A stretch of 64,000 bases of DNA, taken from Candidatus Hydrogenedentota bacterium (GTDB taxonomy: Bacteria; Hydrogenedentota; Hydrogenedentia; Hydrogenedentales; JAEUWI01). The translations under genes and the position numbers were made by a program. A model generated the notes under the pieces. It saw only the letters and a program-made list of their open reading frames with translations. It made no database searches and was not told the DNA's origin. Below, in pieces: positions 52,128 to 61,256 of the stretch (position 1 is its first letter; each line of letters starts with the position of its first letter). The DNA lies in the NCBI GenBank assembly GCA_016182605.1, contig JACPGE010000044.1:124001-188000 (forward strand), written 5' to 3'.

Positions 52128-53972
52128 ATGATTTCGCGTGTGCAAATCCTGATAGCCGCACTCACCATTGCAGGCATTGCGGTATTCCATCCGAGCGCCC
52201 ATGCCGCGCAGCCTTTCAAGGAGTTGGTCGGTAGCGTTGCCGTGGGCGAGGTCGCGAGCGGTCCCCTGCAGGTGCCCTACATTACATGGGGGGGCGACGC
52301 CGCCACCTTCTACGCCAATGGCGGTCTGACGACGGCGCCAGGAAGCCTCTTCCAGACGCAGGGCCTGAACTTGAAGCTCCGCGCTGGAGATGACTTTGTC
52401 CAACAGGTGCGGGACTATCTCAGCGGGAAAAGCCCCTTCTTGCGCGGCACCTTTCACATGATGGGACTCGCTTCCGAAGTCATTGGCAGCGATCCGCGCA
52501 CCAAGGGCGTGGTCATCCTGCAAATGACGTGGTCCGCGGGCGACCACATGGTGTCTCGAAACACCGTGAAAACCGTTAACGACTTGAAAGGCAAGACCAT
52601 TGCCATCCAGCAGGGCGGCCCGCATGTTGGCATGCTCGATGACATCCTGAAATCCGCGCAGTTGTCCTGGGACGACATCAAAGTCGTCTGGGCAAAAGAT
52701 CTCACCGGCTCGCCGGACAGCCCCGCGGAATTGCTCCGAAGCCGGAATGATATTGACGCCTGTTTTGTCATCACGCCAGACATGATCGGCCTTTGCGGCG
52801 GCCTGCAAAATACCGGCTCCGGCGCCGAAGGCACCGTAAAAGGCGTGCGCGTCCTCGTGTCCACGGCCGAGCTTTCCCGCTCCATCGCCGATGTCTATGT
52901 TTGCCGGAAAGATTTCTACGACAAAAACAAGGCGTTGATTACCAAGTTTGCCGCCGGTTACATGAGGGCGTGCGAAACCGTATTGGACCTCAAGAAAACC
53001 TATGAATCCAAGGGTTCACCGGAATACATTCAACTGTTGAAAATGGTCCAGGACATCTATGGGCAGCAGACCATTCCGACCCTGGAAGAAGACGCCCACG
53101 GCCTCATAGCCGATGCAACCTTTGTCGGTTATCCCGGCAACGTGGCCTTCTTCACCGGTAAAAACAATCTGGCCGGCTTCGATGCCTTTCAAACGGCTGC
53201 GCTCGACCTTGCCGTGCGCCTCGGCTACGCGAAAGTCAAAACGGGCCTCCTGCCTTCAGGATTGGATTACAACAGCCCTCTCTTTCGCAGTTACCTGACC
53301 AAGCTGGATGCCATCGGTGGAGAACGCTTCCGCGCGGAGGCCGTGGCGCAGGAAATCGAGGAGTTGAGCGCCGGCGGCGACTTGGACGACCGCACCATTC
53401 TCTCATTTACGGTCAATTTCGCTCCGAACCAGAATGAGTTCAGCGACATTCAGTACGGCGCGGAGTTTCAGCGCGTGGTGGAACTCGCCAGCAAGTATGG
53501 GAACGCCGTAATTGCCATTCGCGGCCACGCCGACCCTTCGAAAACCCTGCTGGAACTCGTGAAGTCCGGCATGGCGAAGGGTGTCCTGAAGCGCTCCGGA
53601 ACCACCGGCAACTATACCTACTCTCTCGAAGGCCGCCCACTCGACCTAAGCCAGACCCAACACATTACCGAACTCGTGGAGAAGGGCGCCTTCGACGGCG
53701 TCCCCGGCTCGAATCCCCGCGAGACCATGCAGGCAGCCCTGAACCTCTCCCTCACCCGTGCGGAAGCCGTTCGCGACAGCGTCATCACCTACGCCAATGG
53801 CAAGGACCTGCGTCTCGACAAGTCCCAGATTCAGCCGCTGGGCGTCGGAATCCGCGAGCCCTTCATTGCCAAGCCCGCGAATATGGATGAAGCACAACAG
53901 AATATGCGGGTGGAATTCCGGCTGTTGCGCGTTTTGGCAGAAGCTTCCACGCAGAGTGACTTCGATTTCTAA
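52128..53972 (+). CDS. substrate-binding protein fused to an OmpA-like domain (cluster gene 1)
   Basis: The 614-aa exported protein (signal MISRVQILIAALTIAGIAVF) has a periplasmic binding domain of the NrtA/SsuA/TauA-like type (about 35-390: PYITWGGDAATFYANGGL, VNDLKGKTIAIQQGGPHVGM). The C-terminal domain (about 420-600) is OmpA-like, with FTVNFAPNQNEFSD, IAIRGHADPS and SLTRAEAVRDSV. This would tether ligand binding to peptidoglycan. It starts the cluster, and the ATG at 52128 follows AAGAAAGGG. A vWA gene follows 31 nt later. Confidence 0.85.
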   Translation: MISRVQILIAALTIAGIAVFHPSAHAAQPFKELVGSVAVGEVASGPLQVPYITWGGDAATFYANGGLTTAPGSLFQTQGLNLKLRAGDDFVQQVRDYLSGKSPFLRGTFHMMGLASEVIGSDPRTKGVVILQMTWSAGDHMVSRNTVKTVNDLKGKTIAIQQGGPHVGMLDDILKSAQLSWDDIKVVWAKDLTGSPDSPAELLRSRNDIDACFVITPDMIGLCGGLQNTGSGAEGTVKGVRVLVSTAELSRSIADVYVCRKDFYDKNKALITKFAAGYMRACETVLDLKKTYESKGSPEYIQLLKMVQDIYGQQTIPTLEEDAHGLIADATFVGYPGNVAFFTGKNNLAGFDAFQTAALDLAVRLGYAKVKTGLLPSGLDYNSPLFRSYLTKLDAIGGERFRAEAVAQEIEELSAGGDLDDRTILSFTVNFAPNQNEFSDIQYGAEFQRVVELASKYGNAVIAIRGHADPSKTLLELVKSGMAKGVLKRSGTTGNYTYSLEGRPLDLSQTQHITELVEKGAFDGVPGSNPRETMQAALNLSLTRAEAVRDSVITYANGKDLRLDKSQIQPLGVGIREPFIAKPANMDEAQQNMRVEFRLLRVLAEASTQSDFDF

Positions 53973-54003
53973 GGCCCCACCGTTTCTCATGAAAGGCGAG
54001 CAT

Positions 54004-54945
54004 ATGAAACAGGGACTCCTCGGTCTGGTGGCCGCATGGGCACTGACATGCGCCGCCCTGCCCATGAACGCGCCGCGCGCAGAGGGCTATGCGGAACACG
54101 TGGTGATTATCCTCGATGGCTCCGGCTCCATGAGCGATCCCATCGACGATAACGGAAACAAGATGGATGCGGCCAAAAGCGCGTTGAAAGAAGTGCTGAA
54201 ACAAATTGAACCCGGCACGGAAGTCGGCTTACTCGTTTTCAGCAGCCACAGTCCGGCCGGCCCGTGGCACTATCCGCTCGGCAAACTGGAGATAGACCGG
54301 CTGATCGGCGCCATCGATCGGGTTCAAGCCGGAGGCGGGACGCCCTTGGGCGAATTCATCAAGCGCGGCGCCGATACGTTGATCGAAACACGCAAACAGC
54401 AATTCGGCTACGGCGCCTACCGCCTCCTCATCGTGACCGACGGGGAAGCCACGGACATGGACGTCATGCTGCGCTACGCCAAGGAAGTGACCAGCCGCGG
54501 GATTTCCATGGATGTGATTGGCGTGAAAATGGATCGGCAGCCCGCCCTCTCCAAGCTCGCCCGCTCTTACCGGGAAGCCAACAACCCGGAATCCCTGGCC
54601 CGCGCCATCGAAGACGTCTTCGCCGAACTCAGCCCCGATCAGCCTGGCGACACCGCCGTTGAGGACTTCGAGTTGCTCCAAGCCTTGCCCGCCGGCGCCG
54701 CGAAAGCCATGCTCGACGGGCTGACTAAGACTTCCGACGCCCCTATCGGCGCCATGGCGCCCCTTCCAGAGATCCCGACTCCAGATGCCGTACCTCGCCA
54801 CGCCTCCAATCCAACGCCATCGCAAAATGCCGGCTCGGACAATGGCATGTTCTCCATGCCAGGCGCAGGCATCTTGCTGGTTATTTTCATCGTGGTCATG
54901 GGCGTCGTCTCGGGAAATGCGAAGAAGCGGAAGCGGAGGCGCTGA
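54004..54945 (+). CDS. von Willebrand A domain protein with C-terminal TM anchor (cluster gene 2)
   Basis: The 313-aa protein has an N-terminal signal, a vWA domain (about 30-205) and a C-terminal TM helix (GILLVIFIVVMGVVSG) with a Lys/Arg-rich end. The MIDAS is complete: DGSGSMSD, Thr in GGTPLGEF and Asp in VTDGEATD. vWA domains mediate metal-dependent protein contacts. The domain lies outside the cytoplasm. GAAAGG precedes the ATG. The 54946-55063 gap contains a degenerate TTTCACCAC-type repeat. Confidence 0.87.
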   Translation: MKQGLLGLVAAWALTCAALPMNAPRAEGYAEHVVIILDGSGSMSDPIDDNGNKMDAAKSALKEVLKQIEPGTEVGLLVFSSHSPAGPWHYPLGKLEIDRLIGAIDRVQAGGGTPLGEFIKRGADTLIETRKQQFGYGAYRLLIVTDGEATDMDVMLRYAKEVTSRGISMDVIGVKMDRQPALSKLARSYREANNPESLARAIEDVFAELSPDQPGDTAVEDFELLQALPAGAAKAMLDGLTKTSDAPIGAMAPLPEIPTPDAVPRHASNPTPSQNAGSDNGMFSMPGAGILLVIFIVVMGVVSGNAKKRKRRR

Positions 54946-54993
54946 GCTCATGTGAAAGCCTGCCGGAGCACGACGCCAGCATGCATACCTTGC

Positions 54994-55014
54994 GGCGGTG
55001 AAGTATGCTCAGCG
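54994..55014. repeat. degenerate copy of the TTTCACCAC repeat arm
   Basis: GCGGTGAAGTATGCTCAGC resembles the reverse complement of the arm at 51872-51890 with two changes. A poor partner lies at 54979-54990. Confidence 0.5.
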
Positions 55015-55063
55015 CAATTGGCAGGCCGGTGTGTTGCGCAATGATTAACGGGATTGGAACTCC

Positions 55064-56644
55064 ATGAAACAGCAACAGAAAGCAGTGGGTTGCATTGCCG
55101 CGGCGGTCGTTTGGGTCCTGATCCTCTTCATTGCCGCCGGCGCCTACAAGTTTGCAATTCAGCCTTTTTTTGCCGGGGAACTGGAAAACAGCACCGGCTC
55201 GGAAAGTCCGTACGACCACGACATCACATTGGCACTGGATTCCTTCTCGGGCTACGCCGTGCTGCGCTCGCCTGCCTTCGCAGGCCAACTCAAGTCCCAC
55301 CGCATCCGCCTTAACATCCAGGACGACAAAGCCGGCTACACCGCAAGAATGAAAGCCCTGCAAGAAGGTGCAATCCAATTCGCCGCCTTCACTGTCGACT
55401 CTTACCTCAGCGCGGGGGCCGCCCTCGGTGAATATCCCGGCACCATTATTCTCATAATCGACGAAACACGCGGCGCGGACGCCATCGTCGCCAAGAAGCA
55501 AGACGTCGCCACCATTCAGGATCTGGACCATCCCGAGGCCCGCTTCGTACTCACGCCAGATTCGCCAAGCGAATTCCTCGCGCGTATCGTCCTTGCCGGC
55601 TTCAGCCTCCCCAGCTTGCCGCAAGACTGCTGGGAAGAGCTGGATGGCGCGGAGGCCGTCTTCAATCAATTGCGTGCTTCGAAGGGGGGGGAGAAGCGCG
55701 CCTACGTCTTGTGGGAGCCCTACGTTTCCAAGGCGCTCGCCGACCCTGCCGTACACATCCTCCTCGACAGCAGCAAGCTTCAAGGCTACATCGTGGATGT
55801 GCTCGTAGTGGAGCGCCGCTTCCTCGCGGCAAACCCCGCCGTGGCCGCCACCGTGATCGAAAGCTATCTGCGCACCCTCTATTCCTATCAAAGCCGCGAC
55901 GGCGCCATGCAGGACTTGCTGCTCGATGACGGAAAAAAAACCGGCGTCAAGGATCTCTCCAAAGAACAGGCCGCAAAACTTGTCGATGGCATTCGCTGGA
56001 AGAACACCGTGGAAAACTTCGGTCATTTTGGTCTGGACTCCGAGGCGCAACGCGACGGCGCCGTGCATATGGAAGACATGATCGCCAACATTCTCCGGGT
56101 CCTTCTGCAAACCGGCGCAATACAAGGCGACCCGGTCGGCAACATGACCCATACCCTCTACTACGATCAAATCCTGCGCGGTTTGCAGTCTCAAGACTTT
56201 CACCCCGCCCGGACCGCCAACGTCATACAAGGCGTGGACGGCCAGGCGCCCCAGGAATCCGTGGCCACCCAGGACGTGTTGCCGGAACTCTCCGAACCGC
56301 AATGGGCAGCCCTGGCGCCGGTGGGCGAGCTGCGAATGGAACCCATTTCCTTCGCGCGCGGCACGGCGAGGATCAACATCCAAAGCCAGCGCGATCTCGA
56401 AGAACTTTCAAAACGCCTCCAGGCCTTTCCGCGCTACTATCTGAAGATTATCGGCCATGCGCGGGCAGAAGGCGATTCGGAAGCGAATCTGCAATTGGCC
56501 ACGGAGCGCGCAAATGCCGCGATGCAGGTGCTCCTGCAATTCAACGTGGCCCCCCAGCGCATTCACACGGAGGCCCAGCCCCCGAGACTGGAGAACGGAT
56601 CAGCACAATCGGTAAGCTTCCAAGTGGGACAGCCACCTTATTGA
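55064..56644 (+). CDS. membrane-anchored substrate-binding protein with OmpA domain (cluster gene 3)
   Basis: The 526-aa protein has one N-terminal TM helix (VGCIAAAVVWVLILFIAAGA) without an obvious cleavage site, a binding domain (about 50-360: ITLALDSFSGYAVLRSPAF, YVLWEPYVSKALADPAVH), and an OmpA-like end (about 420-526: ISFARGTARINIQSQRDLEE, IIGHARAEGDSEANLQLATE). It is a paralogue in layout of cluster gene 1. Its TGA overlaps the next TTG start. Confidence 0.82.
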   Translation: MKQQQKAVGCIAAAVVWVLILFIAAGAYKFAIQPFFAGELENSTGSESPYDHDITLALDSFSGYAVLRSPAFAGQLKSHRIRLNIQDDKAGYTARMKALQEGAIQFAAFTVDSYLSAGAALGEYPGTIILIIDETRGADAIVAKKQDVATIQDLDHPEARFVLTPDSPSEFLARIVLAGFSLPSLPQDCWEELDGAEAVFNQLRASKGGEKRAYVLWEPYVSKALADPAVHILLDSSKLQGYIVDVLVVERRFLAANPAVAATVIESYLRTLYSYQSRDGAMQDLLLDDGKKTGVKDLSKEQAAKLVDGIRWKNTVENFGHFGLDSEAQRDGAVHMEDMIANILRVLLQTGAIQGDPVGNMTHTLYYDQILRGLQSQDFHPARTANVIQGVDGQAPQESVATQDVLPELSEPQWAALAPVGELRMEPISFARGTARINIQSQRDLEELSKRLQAFPRYYLKIIGHARAEGDSEANLQLATERANAAMQVLLQFNVAPQRIHTEAQPPRLENGSAQSVSFQVGQPPY

Positions 56645-57417
56645 CGGAACGGCCTGTGTTCAAACCAAATGCTGTTGACGACCAAACCTTACGAAGAAGC
56701 ATGTACCTCTCCGTGCTGGGCAGCCCATGGACTCTTCTGCCCATGCTTGCGGGGTCTACGCTCTTCGTTGCCTCATGGATTTTGGGGATTCGTCCCGATT
56801 TGGGAATGCTGGCCGGTCTCACGGGCGCCCTCGGGGCAGCGGGCATGTTCTTCACGACGCTGATTCTCCGCGGAGAATCCTTCGCGCGGCGCGCCCTCGA
56901 CGATTTTCAGGCCGACGCCCGAAACGAAAGGGAAGCCCAATTGGACCGGCTGGAGGCGCAATTGCAGGCCGATGAGGACCCCCGCACCGACGCGGCCTTG
57001 CGCGACCTCCGCTCCTTGACCGCCGCCTTCGAAGTGCTGACCCGGAATGAAGACGGCGAGGCGGGCCAGGCGCTGTTGATCAACGTGCACATGAACGTGC
57101 TGCAAATGTTTGAGCAGGCCGTGCGCTCCCTTGAACAGTCCTATGCGCTCTGGCAGACTATTCAAGATCTTTCCACGCGGGAGGCGCGCGAGCCGCTTTG
57201 GAAGAAGCGGGAGAACGTTGTCAACGAAATCCTCCTGAGCATCCGCCAACTCGGCGCGCTACTCGCTTCGTTGCAGGATAGCGGGAGCATCCCCGGCGGC
57301 CCATCGGACTTGGCGCAGGTCCGGGAGGAATTGGAACAAAGCCTCCGCGTCGCAAAACAGACCGGCGCGCGGTTGAGGGCATTCGAACAGGATTTAAGGA
57401 CGGGCGCCGGTGAATAA
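56641..57417 (+). CDS. membrane protein with coiled coil (cluster gene 4)
   Basis: The 258-aa protein has two TM helices (about 33-75: LLPMLAGSTLFVASWILGI, LAGLTGALGAAGMFFTTLIL) followed by a long charged helix region (about 80-258) rich in Glu, Gln and Arg, likely a coiled coil in the cytoplasm. I recognise no family. Start may be TTG 56641, overlapping the previous stop, or ATG 56701. The PspA-like gene follows. Confidence 0.65.
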   Translation: MTERPVFKPNAVDDQTLRRSMYLSVLGSPWTLLPMLAGSTLFVASWILGIRPDLGMLAGLTGALGAAGMFFTTLILRGESFARRALDDFQADARNEREAQLDRLEAQLQADEDPRTDAALRDLRSLTAAFEVLTRNEDGEAGQALLINVHMNVLQMFEQAVRSLEQSYALWQTIQDLSTREAREPLWKKRENVVNEILLSIRQLGALLASLQDSGSIPGGPSDLAQVREELEQSLRVAKQTGARLRAFEQDLRTGAGE

Positions 57418-57473
57418 TTTTCTTGTGCCGCTGTAAATCAGGAATGTGCACTTTAGCACGAAGGAGACAGGAC

Positions 57474-58301
57474 ATGGTCAGGGCACTCTATCGTTGGTTC
57501 AAGGCCGTTGGATACCTTATGACCGGCCAGCTTGATTCTGCCCGGCGCACGCTGGACTCCAACCCCCATGTCATGGCGGCAAAGTATGACGACGTCATAC
57601 GGGAGAAGACCGCCCGCATTCATCAGTACAAGCAGGCGGTCGCCGGCCTCATCGCCCAGCAGGAGGGCAAGCTGCAAAAGATCAAGGCCCTCACCGATGA
57701 GGTCGGCCGGCTGGAAGATCTCAAGGCGGGCGCCCTGGCAAAGGCCAAGAAGCGCGTCGAGGAATTGAAGGCCGCCGGCAAGCCCCTTGAGGCCATTCAT
57801 ACCGACGAAGACTATCTGCGCTGCCAGACGGCCTTCAAGGATTTCTCCGGCACGCTCGCGGAGAAACAGGCGCGCATTGACGAACTGGAAGAACATATCG
57901 GCGAATACAGCAAGCGCGTCGCCGAACACAAGGTCCAGCTTCAAAGCCTTATGCGGGAGATCGATCAGATCAAGGCCGAGAAGACCGATGCGGTCGCGGA
58001 TGTCATTACGGCGCGCGAAGAGAAAGAAGTGGCCGATACGCTCGCCGGAATCGCGAAGGACGGCGCCGCCGAAGAATTGCAGCGCATGCGCCAGCTTCGA
58101 AATGAACTGAAGGCCGAAGCCCGCGTCAGCAAGGAGCTGGCCGGCACCGATTCACGCGCGCAGGAAGCCGATTTCCTGGAGTACGCGCGCAAGGACCAGA
58201 GCAAGAATGAATTTGATGCCTTGATCGGCCTGGCCGCGGAGGCCGACGGGGTTAAGACCAGCGTGCCGCAAGAGAAACCCGAGAGTGCACTGCCCGAATA
58301 A
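57474..58301 (+). CDS. PspA/IM30-family protein (cluster gene 5)
   Basis: PspA proteins bind stressed inner membranes and form ESCRT-III-like assemblies. The 275-aa protein is almost entirely helical, starting LYRWFKAVGYLMTGQ and continuing with long heptad-rich coiled-coil segments (LIAQQEGKLQKIKALTDEVG, QARIDELEEHIGEYSKRVAE). It ends with a charged tail. It is longer than typical PspA (about 220 aa), and no PspF or PspBC genes are present. AAGGAGACAGGAC precedes the ATG at 57474. Confidence 0.82.
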   Translation: MVRALYRWFKAVGYLMTGQLDSARRTLDSNPHVMAAKYDDVIREKTARIHQYKQAVAGLIAQQEGKLQKIKALTDEVGRLEDLKAGALAKAKKRVEELKAAGKPLEAIHTDEDYLRCQTAFKDFSGTLAEKQARIDELEEHIGEYSKRVAEHKVQLQSLMREIDQIKAEKTDAVADVITAREEKEVADTLAGIAKDGAAEELQRMRQLRNELKAEARVSKELAGTDSRAQEADFLEYARKDQSKNEFDALIGLAAEADGVKTSVPQEKPESALPE

Positions 58302-58362
58302 GCGGAGCAGCTTCACCCAAGCGGCCCAACCAACCCGTGGTATACATGAAGGAGATCGACAG

Positions 58363-59406
58363 ATGGGAAGAATCATTATTTTCGCTGTGTGCGCGGCAGC
58401 CCTTGCGCAAACTGCATTCGCCGCGAAGCCCCCCGTATTCTCTCTGGCCTGGAGTGAATACCCCTCCTGGAGTGCCTTTGGCGTCTGCCACGAAACCGGC
58501 CTCATCAATGGCGCCGCCGGAAAACTCGGGTCCATCGAAGAGAAATGGGGCGTGGACATCGAGTTGAAGGAAGCCGAATACGACCCGTGCATCGCCATGT
58601 ATGGCGCGGGCCAGACAGACGCTGTCTGTATTACCAACATGGACGTGCTCAACGCGTCGCTTTCGCGGCCCGGTGTGGCCATTCTGGCCACGTCCACCAG
58701 TTACGGCGCCGATGCCTGCATCGTGTCCTCTGCGATCGCCGATGTAAAAGACCTGAAGGGCAAGAAGGTGCGGGGACTGGCCTTGAGTGTCTCCGAATAT
58801 TGCTTTGCCCGGAACCTGCAGATCCTGGGCGAAGACCCCGCGGAATACACCTTTGTCAACATGGATCCCGGCGCGGCAGCCCTGGCAATGCAGCAAAAGC
58901 AGGCGGACTTCGATGCCATCGTCGTGTGGAATCCCTTCGTCCTGGATACGCTCAATCAACGCAAGGATTGCCACGTGCTCTTCGATTCCTCCTCCATCCC
59001 CAACGAAATCATTGATATGGTGGTCATGTCGGAAAGCGCGCTCCAAAAGCCCAAAGGAAAAGAGTTCGCCTCTGCCGTGGCCGACGCGTTTTATGCGCTG
59101 AACAAGCGCATGGCCGACGCCACTACACGAGACGACACCTTGATCGCGCTGGGCGAAAAATTCTCCAATCTGGACCTTCAGTCTATGCGGAAAGTCGTTC
59201 AGCAAACCAAATTCTACGCCACCCCGGAAGAAGCCACAAAGCTGTTCGACAGCGCGGAACTCAAAGACACCATGACCAAAGTGGTGGACTTTTGCGTGAA
59301 AATGGAAATTGTGGCGAAGAAGCCCGTCGTCGCCTTTGGGGCCGGTGCAACGGGCAACCTGGTTTTCGATCCCGCCTATATTGCCGCAGCCGCGGCGAAA
59401 CCATAA
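58363..59406 (+). CDS. ABC substrate-binding protein, NrtA/SsuA-like (cluster gene 6)
   Basis: The 347-aa protein has a signal peptide (IIIFAVCAAALAQTAFAA) and a bilobal binding domain: FSLAWSEYPSWSAFGVCHE, YDPCIAMYGAGQTDAVCITN, ADVKDLKGKKVRGLALSVSE and ADFDAIVVWNPFVLDTL. It lacks the OmpA domain of cluster genes 1 and 3. It is next to the permease and ATPase genes, so it is the likely soluble receptor of the transporter. GAAGGAG precedes the ATG. Confidence 0.85.
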   Translation: MGRIIIFAVCAAALAQTAFAAKPPVFSLAWSEYPSWSAFGVCHETGLINGAAGKLGSIEEKWGVDIELKEAEYDPCIAMYGAGQTDAVCITNMDVLNASLSRPGVAILATSTSYGADACIVSSAIADVKDLKGKKVRGLALSVSEYCFARNLQILGEDPAEYTFVNMDPGAAALAMQQKQADFDAIVVWNPFVLDTLNQRKDCHVLFDSSSIPNEIIDMVVMSESALQKPKGKEFASAVADAFYALNKRMADATTRDDTLIALGEKFSNLDLQSMRKVVQQTKFYATPEEATKLFDSAELKDTMTKVVDFCVKMEIVAKKPVVAFGAGATGNLVFDPAYIAAAAAKP

Positions 59407-59496
59407 GCTGCCCGCATTTGTCCGGGGCGCCGGCGCCGGGGATTCTTGAGTCCCTGGCGCCTCCAAATGTAATCTGGGCAGGGAGGAATCGCACCT

Positions 59497-60300
59497 ATGA
59501 TCGGCGAACCTATCGCCAGAGTCTGGCATGTCACGCTGGGTATCGGGGCCGTGCTGTTGCTGCTCATCGCCTATACCATTTTGTCCATGCGGCAGCACCG
59601 GGAAAACCCCGATGACAAGACCATCCCGAGTTGGAGCCAACTGAGCGAAGGCGTCAAGAAATCGGTGGAGGTGAACCAGCGCTCGAACGAGCGGTGGGTT
59701 GTGGCTGACGCGCAAGCTACCAGTTTGCGCCTCTTCTGGGGGGTGTTCTGGGGTGTCTCAGGCTCGCTCCTCATCGGCATGCTCATGGGGTGTTTCGCCT
59801 TTGTCGAAGCCTTTCTCTATCCGCCCCTGGCATTCCTGGCCAAGATTCCGCCCATTGCCCTCCTCGCCGTTTTCTTCGTCCTCGCCGGCACGGGCGAAAC
59901 CATGTACGTCACCATGATCGCTTTTGGCGTCTTGCCCACCCTGGCACAAACCGTATACCTTGCCGTGAAAGAAGTGCCCGCGGAATTGCGCTACAAGGCC
60001 TACACGCTCGGCGCGTCGCACCTCGAAATCATCTGGAATGTCCTGTTGCGCCACGTGCTGCCCAAACTCATCGATGCGATTCGCCTCCAGATCGGGCCCG
60101 CTATGGTCTACCTGATCGCCGCCGAAATGGTGGTCGGCGATGTCGGCTTTGGCTACCGTATCCGCCTGCAATTCAAACTCCTCAACATGAGTGTCGTCTA
60201 TCCCTATATCGTCGTCCTTGGCGCTTTTGGCTTTGGCATCGACTACGCCCTGCGAAAGCTTCAAGCCTTCGTTTCTCCCTGGTATGCGAAAGGATACTGA
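59497..60300 (+). CDS. ABC transporter permease, NrtB/SsuC-like (cluster gene 7)
   Basis: The 267-aa permease has about six TM helices and the EAA loop that contacts the ATPase (AYTLGASHLEIIWNVLLRHV). Its N-terminal helix and cytoplasmic loop are followed by a LPTLAQTVYLAVKEVP block. It belongs to the nitrate/sulfonate/taurine-type permeases. A GGGAGG site precedes the ATG at 59497. Confidence 0.9.
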   Translation: MIGEPIARVWHVTLGIGAVLLLLIAYTILSMRQHRENPDDKTIPSWSQLSEGVKKSVEVNQRSNERWVVADAQATSLRLFWGVFWGVSGSLLIGMLMGCFAFVEAFLYPPLAFLAKIPPIALLAVFFVLAGTGETMYVTMIAFGVLPTLAQTVYLAVKEVPAELRYKAYTLGASHLEIIWNVLLRHVLPKLIDAIRLQIGPAMVYLIAAEMVVGDVGFGYRIRLQFKLLNMSVVYPYIVVLGAFGFGIDYALRKLQAFVSPWYAKGY

Positions 60301-60302
60301 CG

Positions 60303-61256
60303 ATGGACCAGCCAGCTTCGCTCGCGATCGACTGCCTCTCCCATGGTTTCGGGACGAAACCCGTGCTTCACGATGTGCAACTCCGCATTTTGCGCGGACA
60401 AATCGTGGCCTTGGTGGGTCCAAGCGGATGCGGTAAATCCACCCTGCTCCGGGCCATCGTCGGCACCCATCTTCCCCGCCAGGGCACCGTCACCGTCTTC
60501 TCCGGCAATTCCCACTTGACGGGACATGTTGTCGAAGGCCCCGGACGGGATCGCGGCATCGTGTACCAGCACTATTCCCTGTTCCCCTTTCTGACCGCGG
60601 TAGAAAACGTCGCCTTTGGCCTGATGCTCGATCAAACGAATATTTCGTACCGCCTCTTCAAGTTTCCGCGATGGTTGAAGCGCCGCGCAGAACATCTGAA
60701 ACAAGCACGGGAATTCCTCGACCGCGTCGGACTGGGCAGCGCGGCCAGCCTCTACCCCAGCGAGATGTCGGGCGGCATGTGTCAGCGCGTGGCCGTCGCG
60801 CAGGCGCTGATTATGAAACCCGCCTTGCTGCTTTTGGACGAGCCCTTTGGCGCCCTCGACGAAGCAATGCGCGAAGAGTTGCAGCGCATGCTCCTTGGGC
60901 TTTATCAAGAGAACCTCGCGGCGAGACGAAAAGGGGAACTGGAGCCGCATACCATGTTCATCGTCACGCACGAGTTGAACGAGGCCCTCTATGTCGGCGA
61001 CCGCGTCGTGGGGCTCTCCCAGTATTGGGACTGGCGCCAGGCCGGTCATGCGCAGCCACCTGGGGCAACGGTCGTTTATGATTGTTCCGCGCCCATCTTC
61101 GAACCGGACGATACGCGCGATTTCTCGTGCTTTGCCGGCCAACGGGAAGAGATTCGAGACGTGGTGTTCAATCCCGATAGCGCCTATCCCCGGGAAAAAC
61201 ATCTGCGCTACTGGCAAGAGCTGGAACAGCAGCGCGAAGCGGAACCCGCGCCATGA
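60303..61256 (+). CDS. ABC transporter ATPase (cluster gene 8)
   Basis: The 317-aa ATPase has Walker A GPSGCGKST, a Q-loop in VYQHYSLFPFL, the signature MSGGMCQR in place of LSGGQQQR, Walker B LLLLDEPFGALD and the switch His in IVTHELNEAL. A C-terminal extension of about 70 residues (GLSQYWDWRQAGHAQPPGAT onward) is longer than in NrtD/SsuB. It follows the permease by 2 nt and overlaps the AAA+ gene start by 4 nt. Confidence 0.92.
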   Translation: MDQPASLAIDCLSHGFGTKPVLHDVQLRILRGQIVALVGPSGCGKSTLLRAIVGTHLPRQGTVTVFSGNSHLTGHVVEGPGRDRGIVYQHYSLFPFLTAVENVAFGLMLDQTNISYRLFKFPRWLKRRAEHLKQAREFLDRVGLGSAASLYPSEMSGGMCQRVAVAQALIMKPALLLLDEPFGALDEAMREELQRMLLGLYQENLAARRKGELEPHTMFIVTHELNEALYVGDRVVGLSQYWDWRQAGHAQPPGATVVYDCSAPIFEPDDTRDFSCFAGQREEIRDVVFNPDSAYPREKHLRYWQELEQQREAEPAP

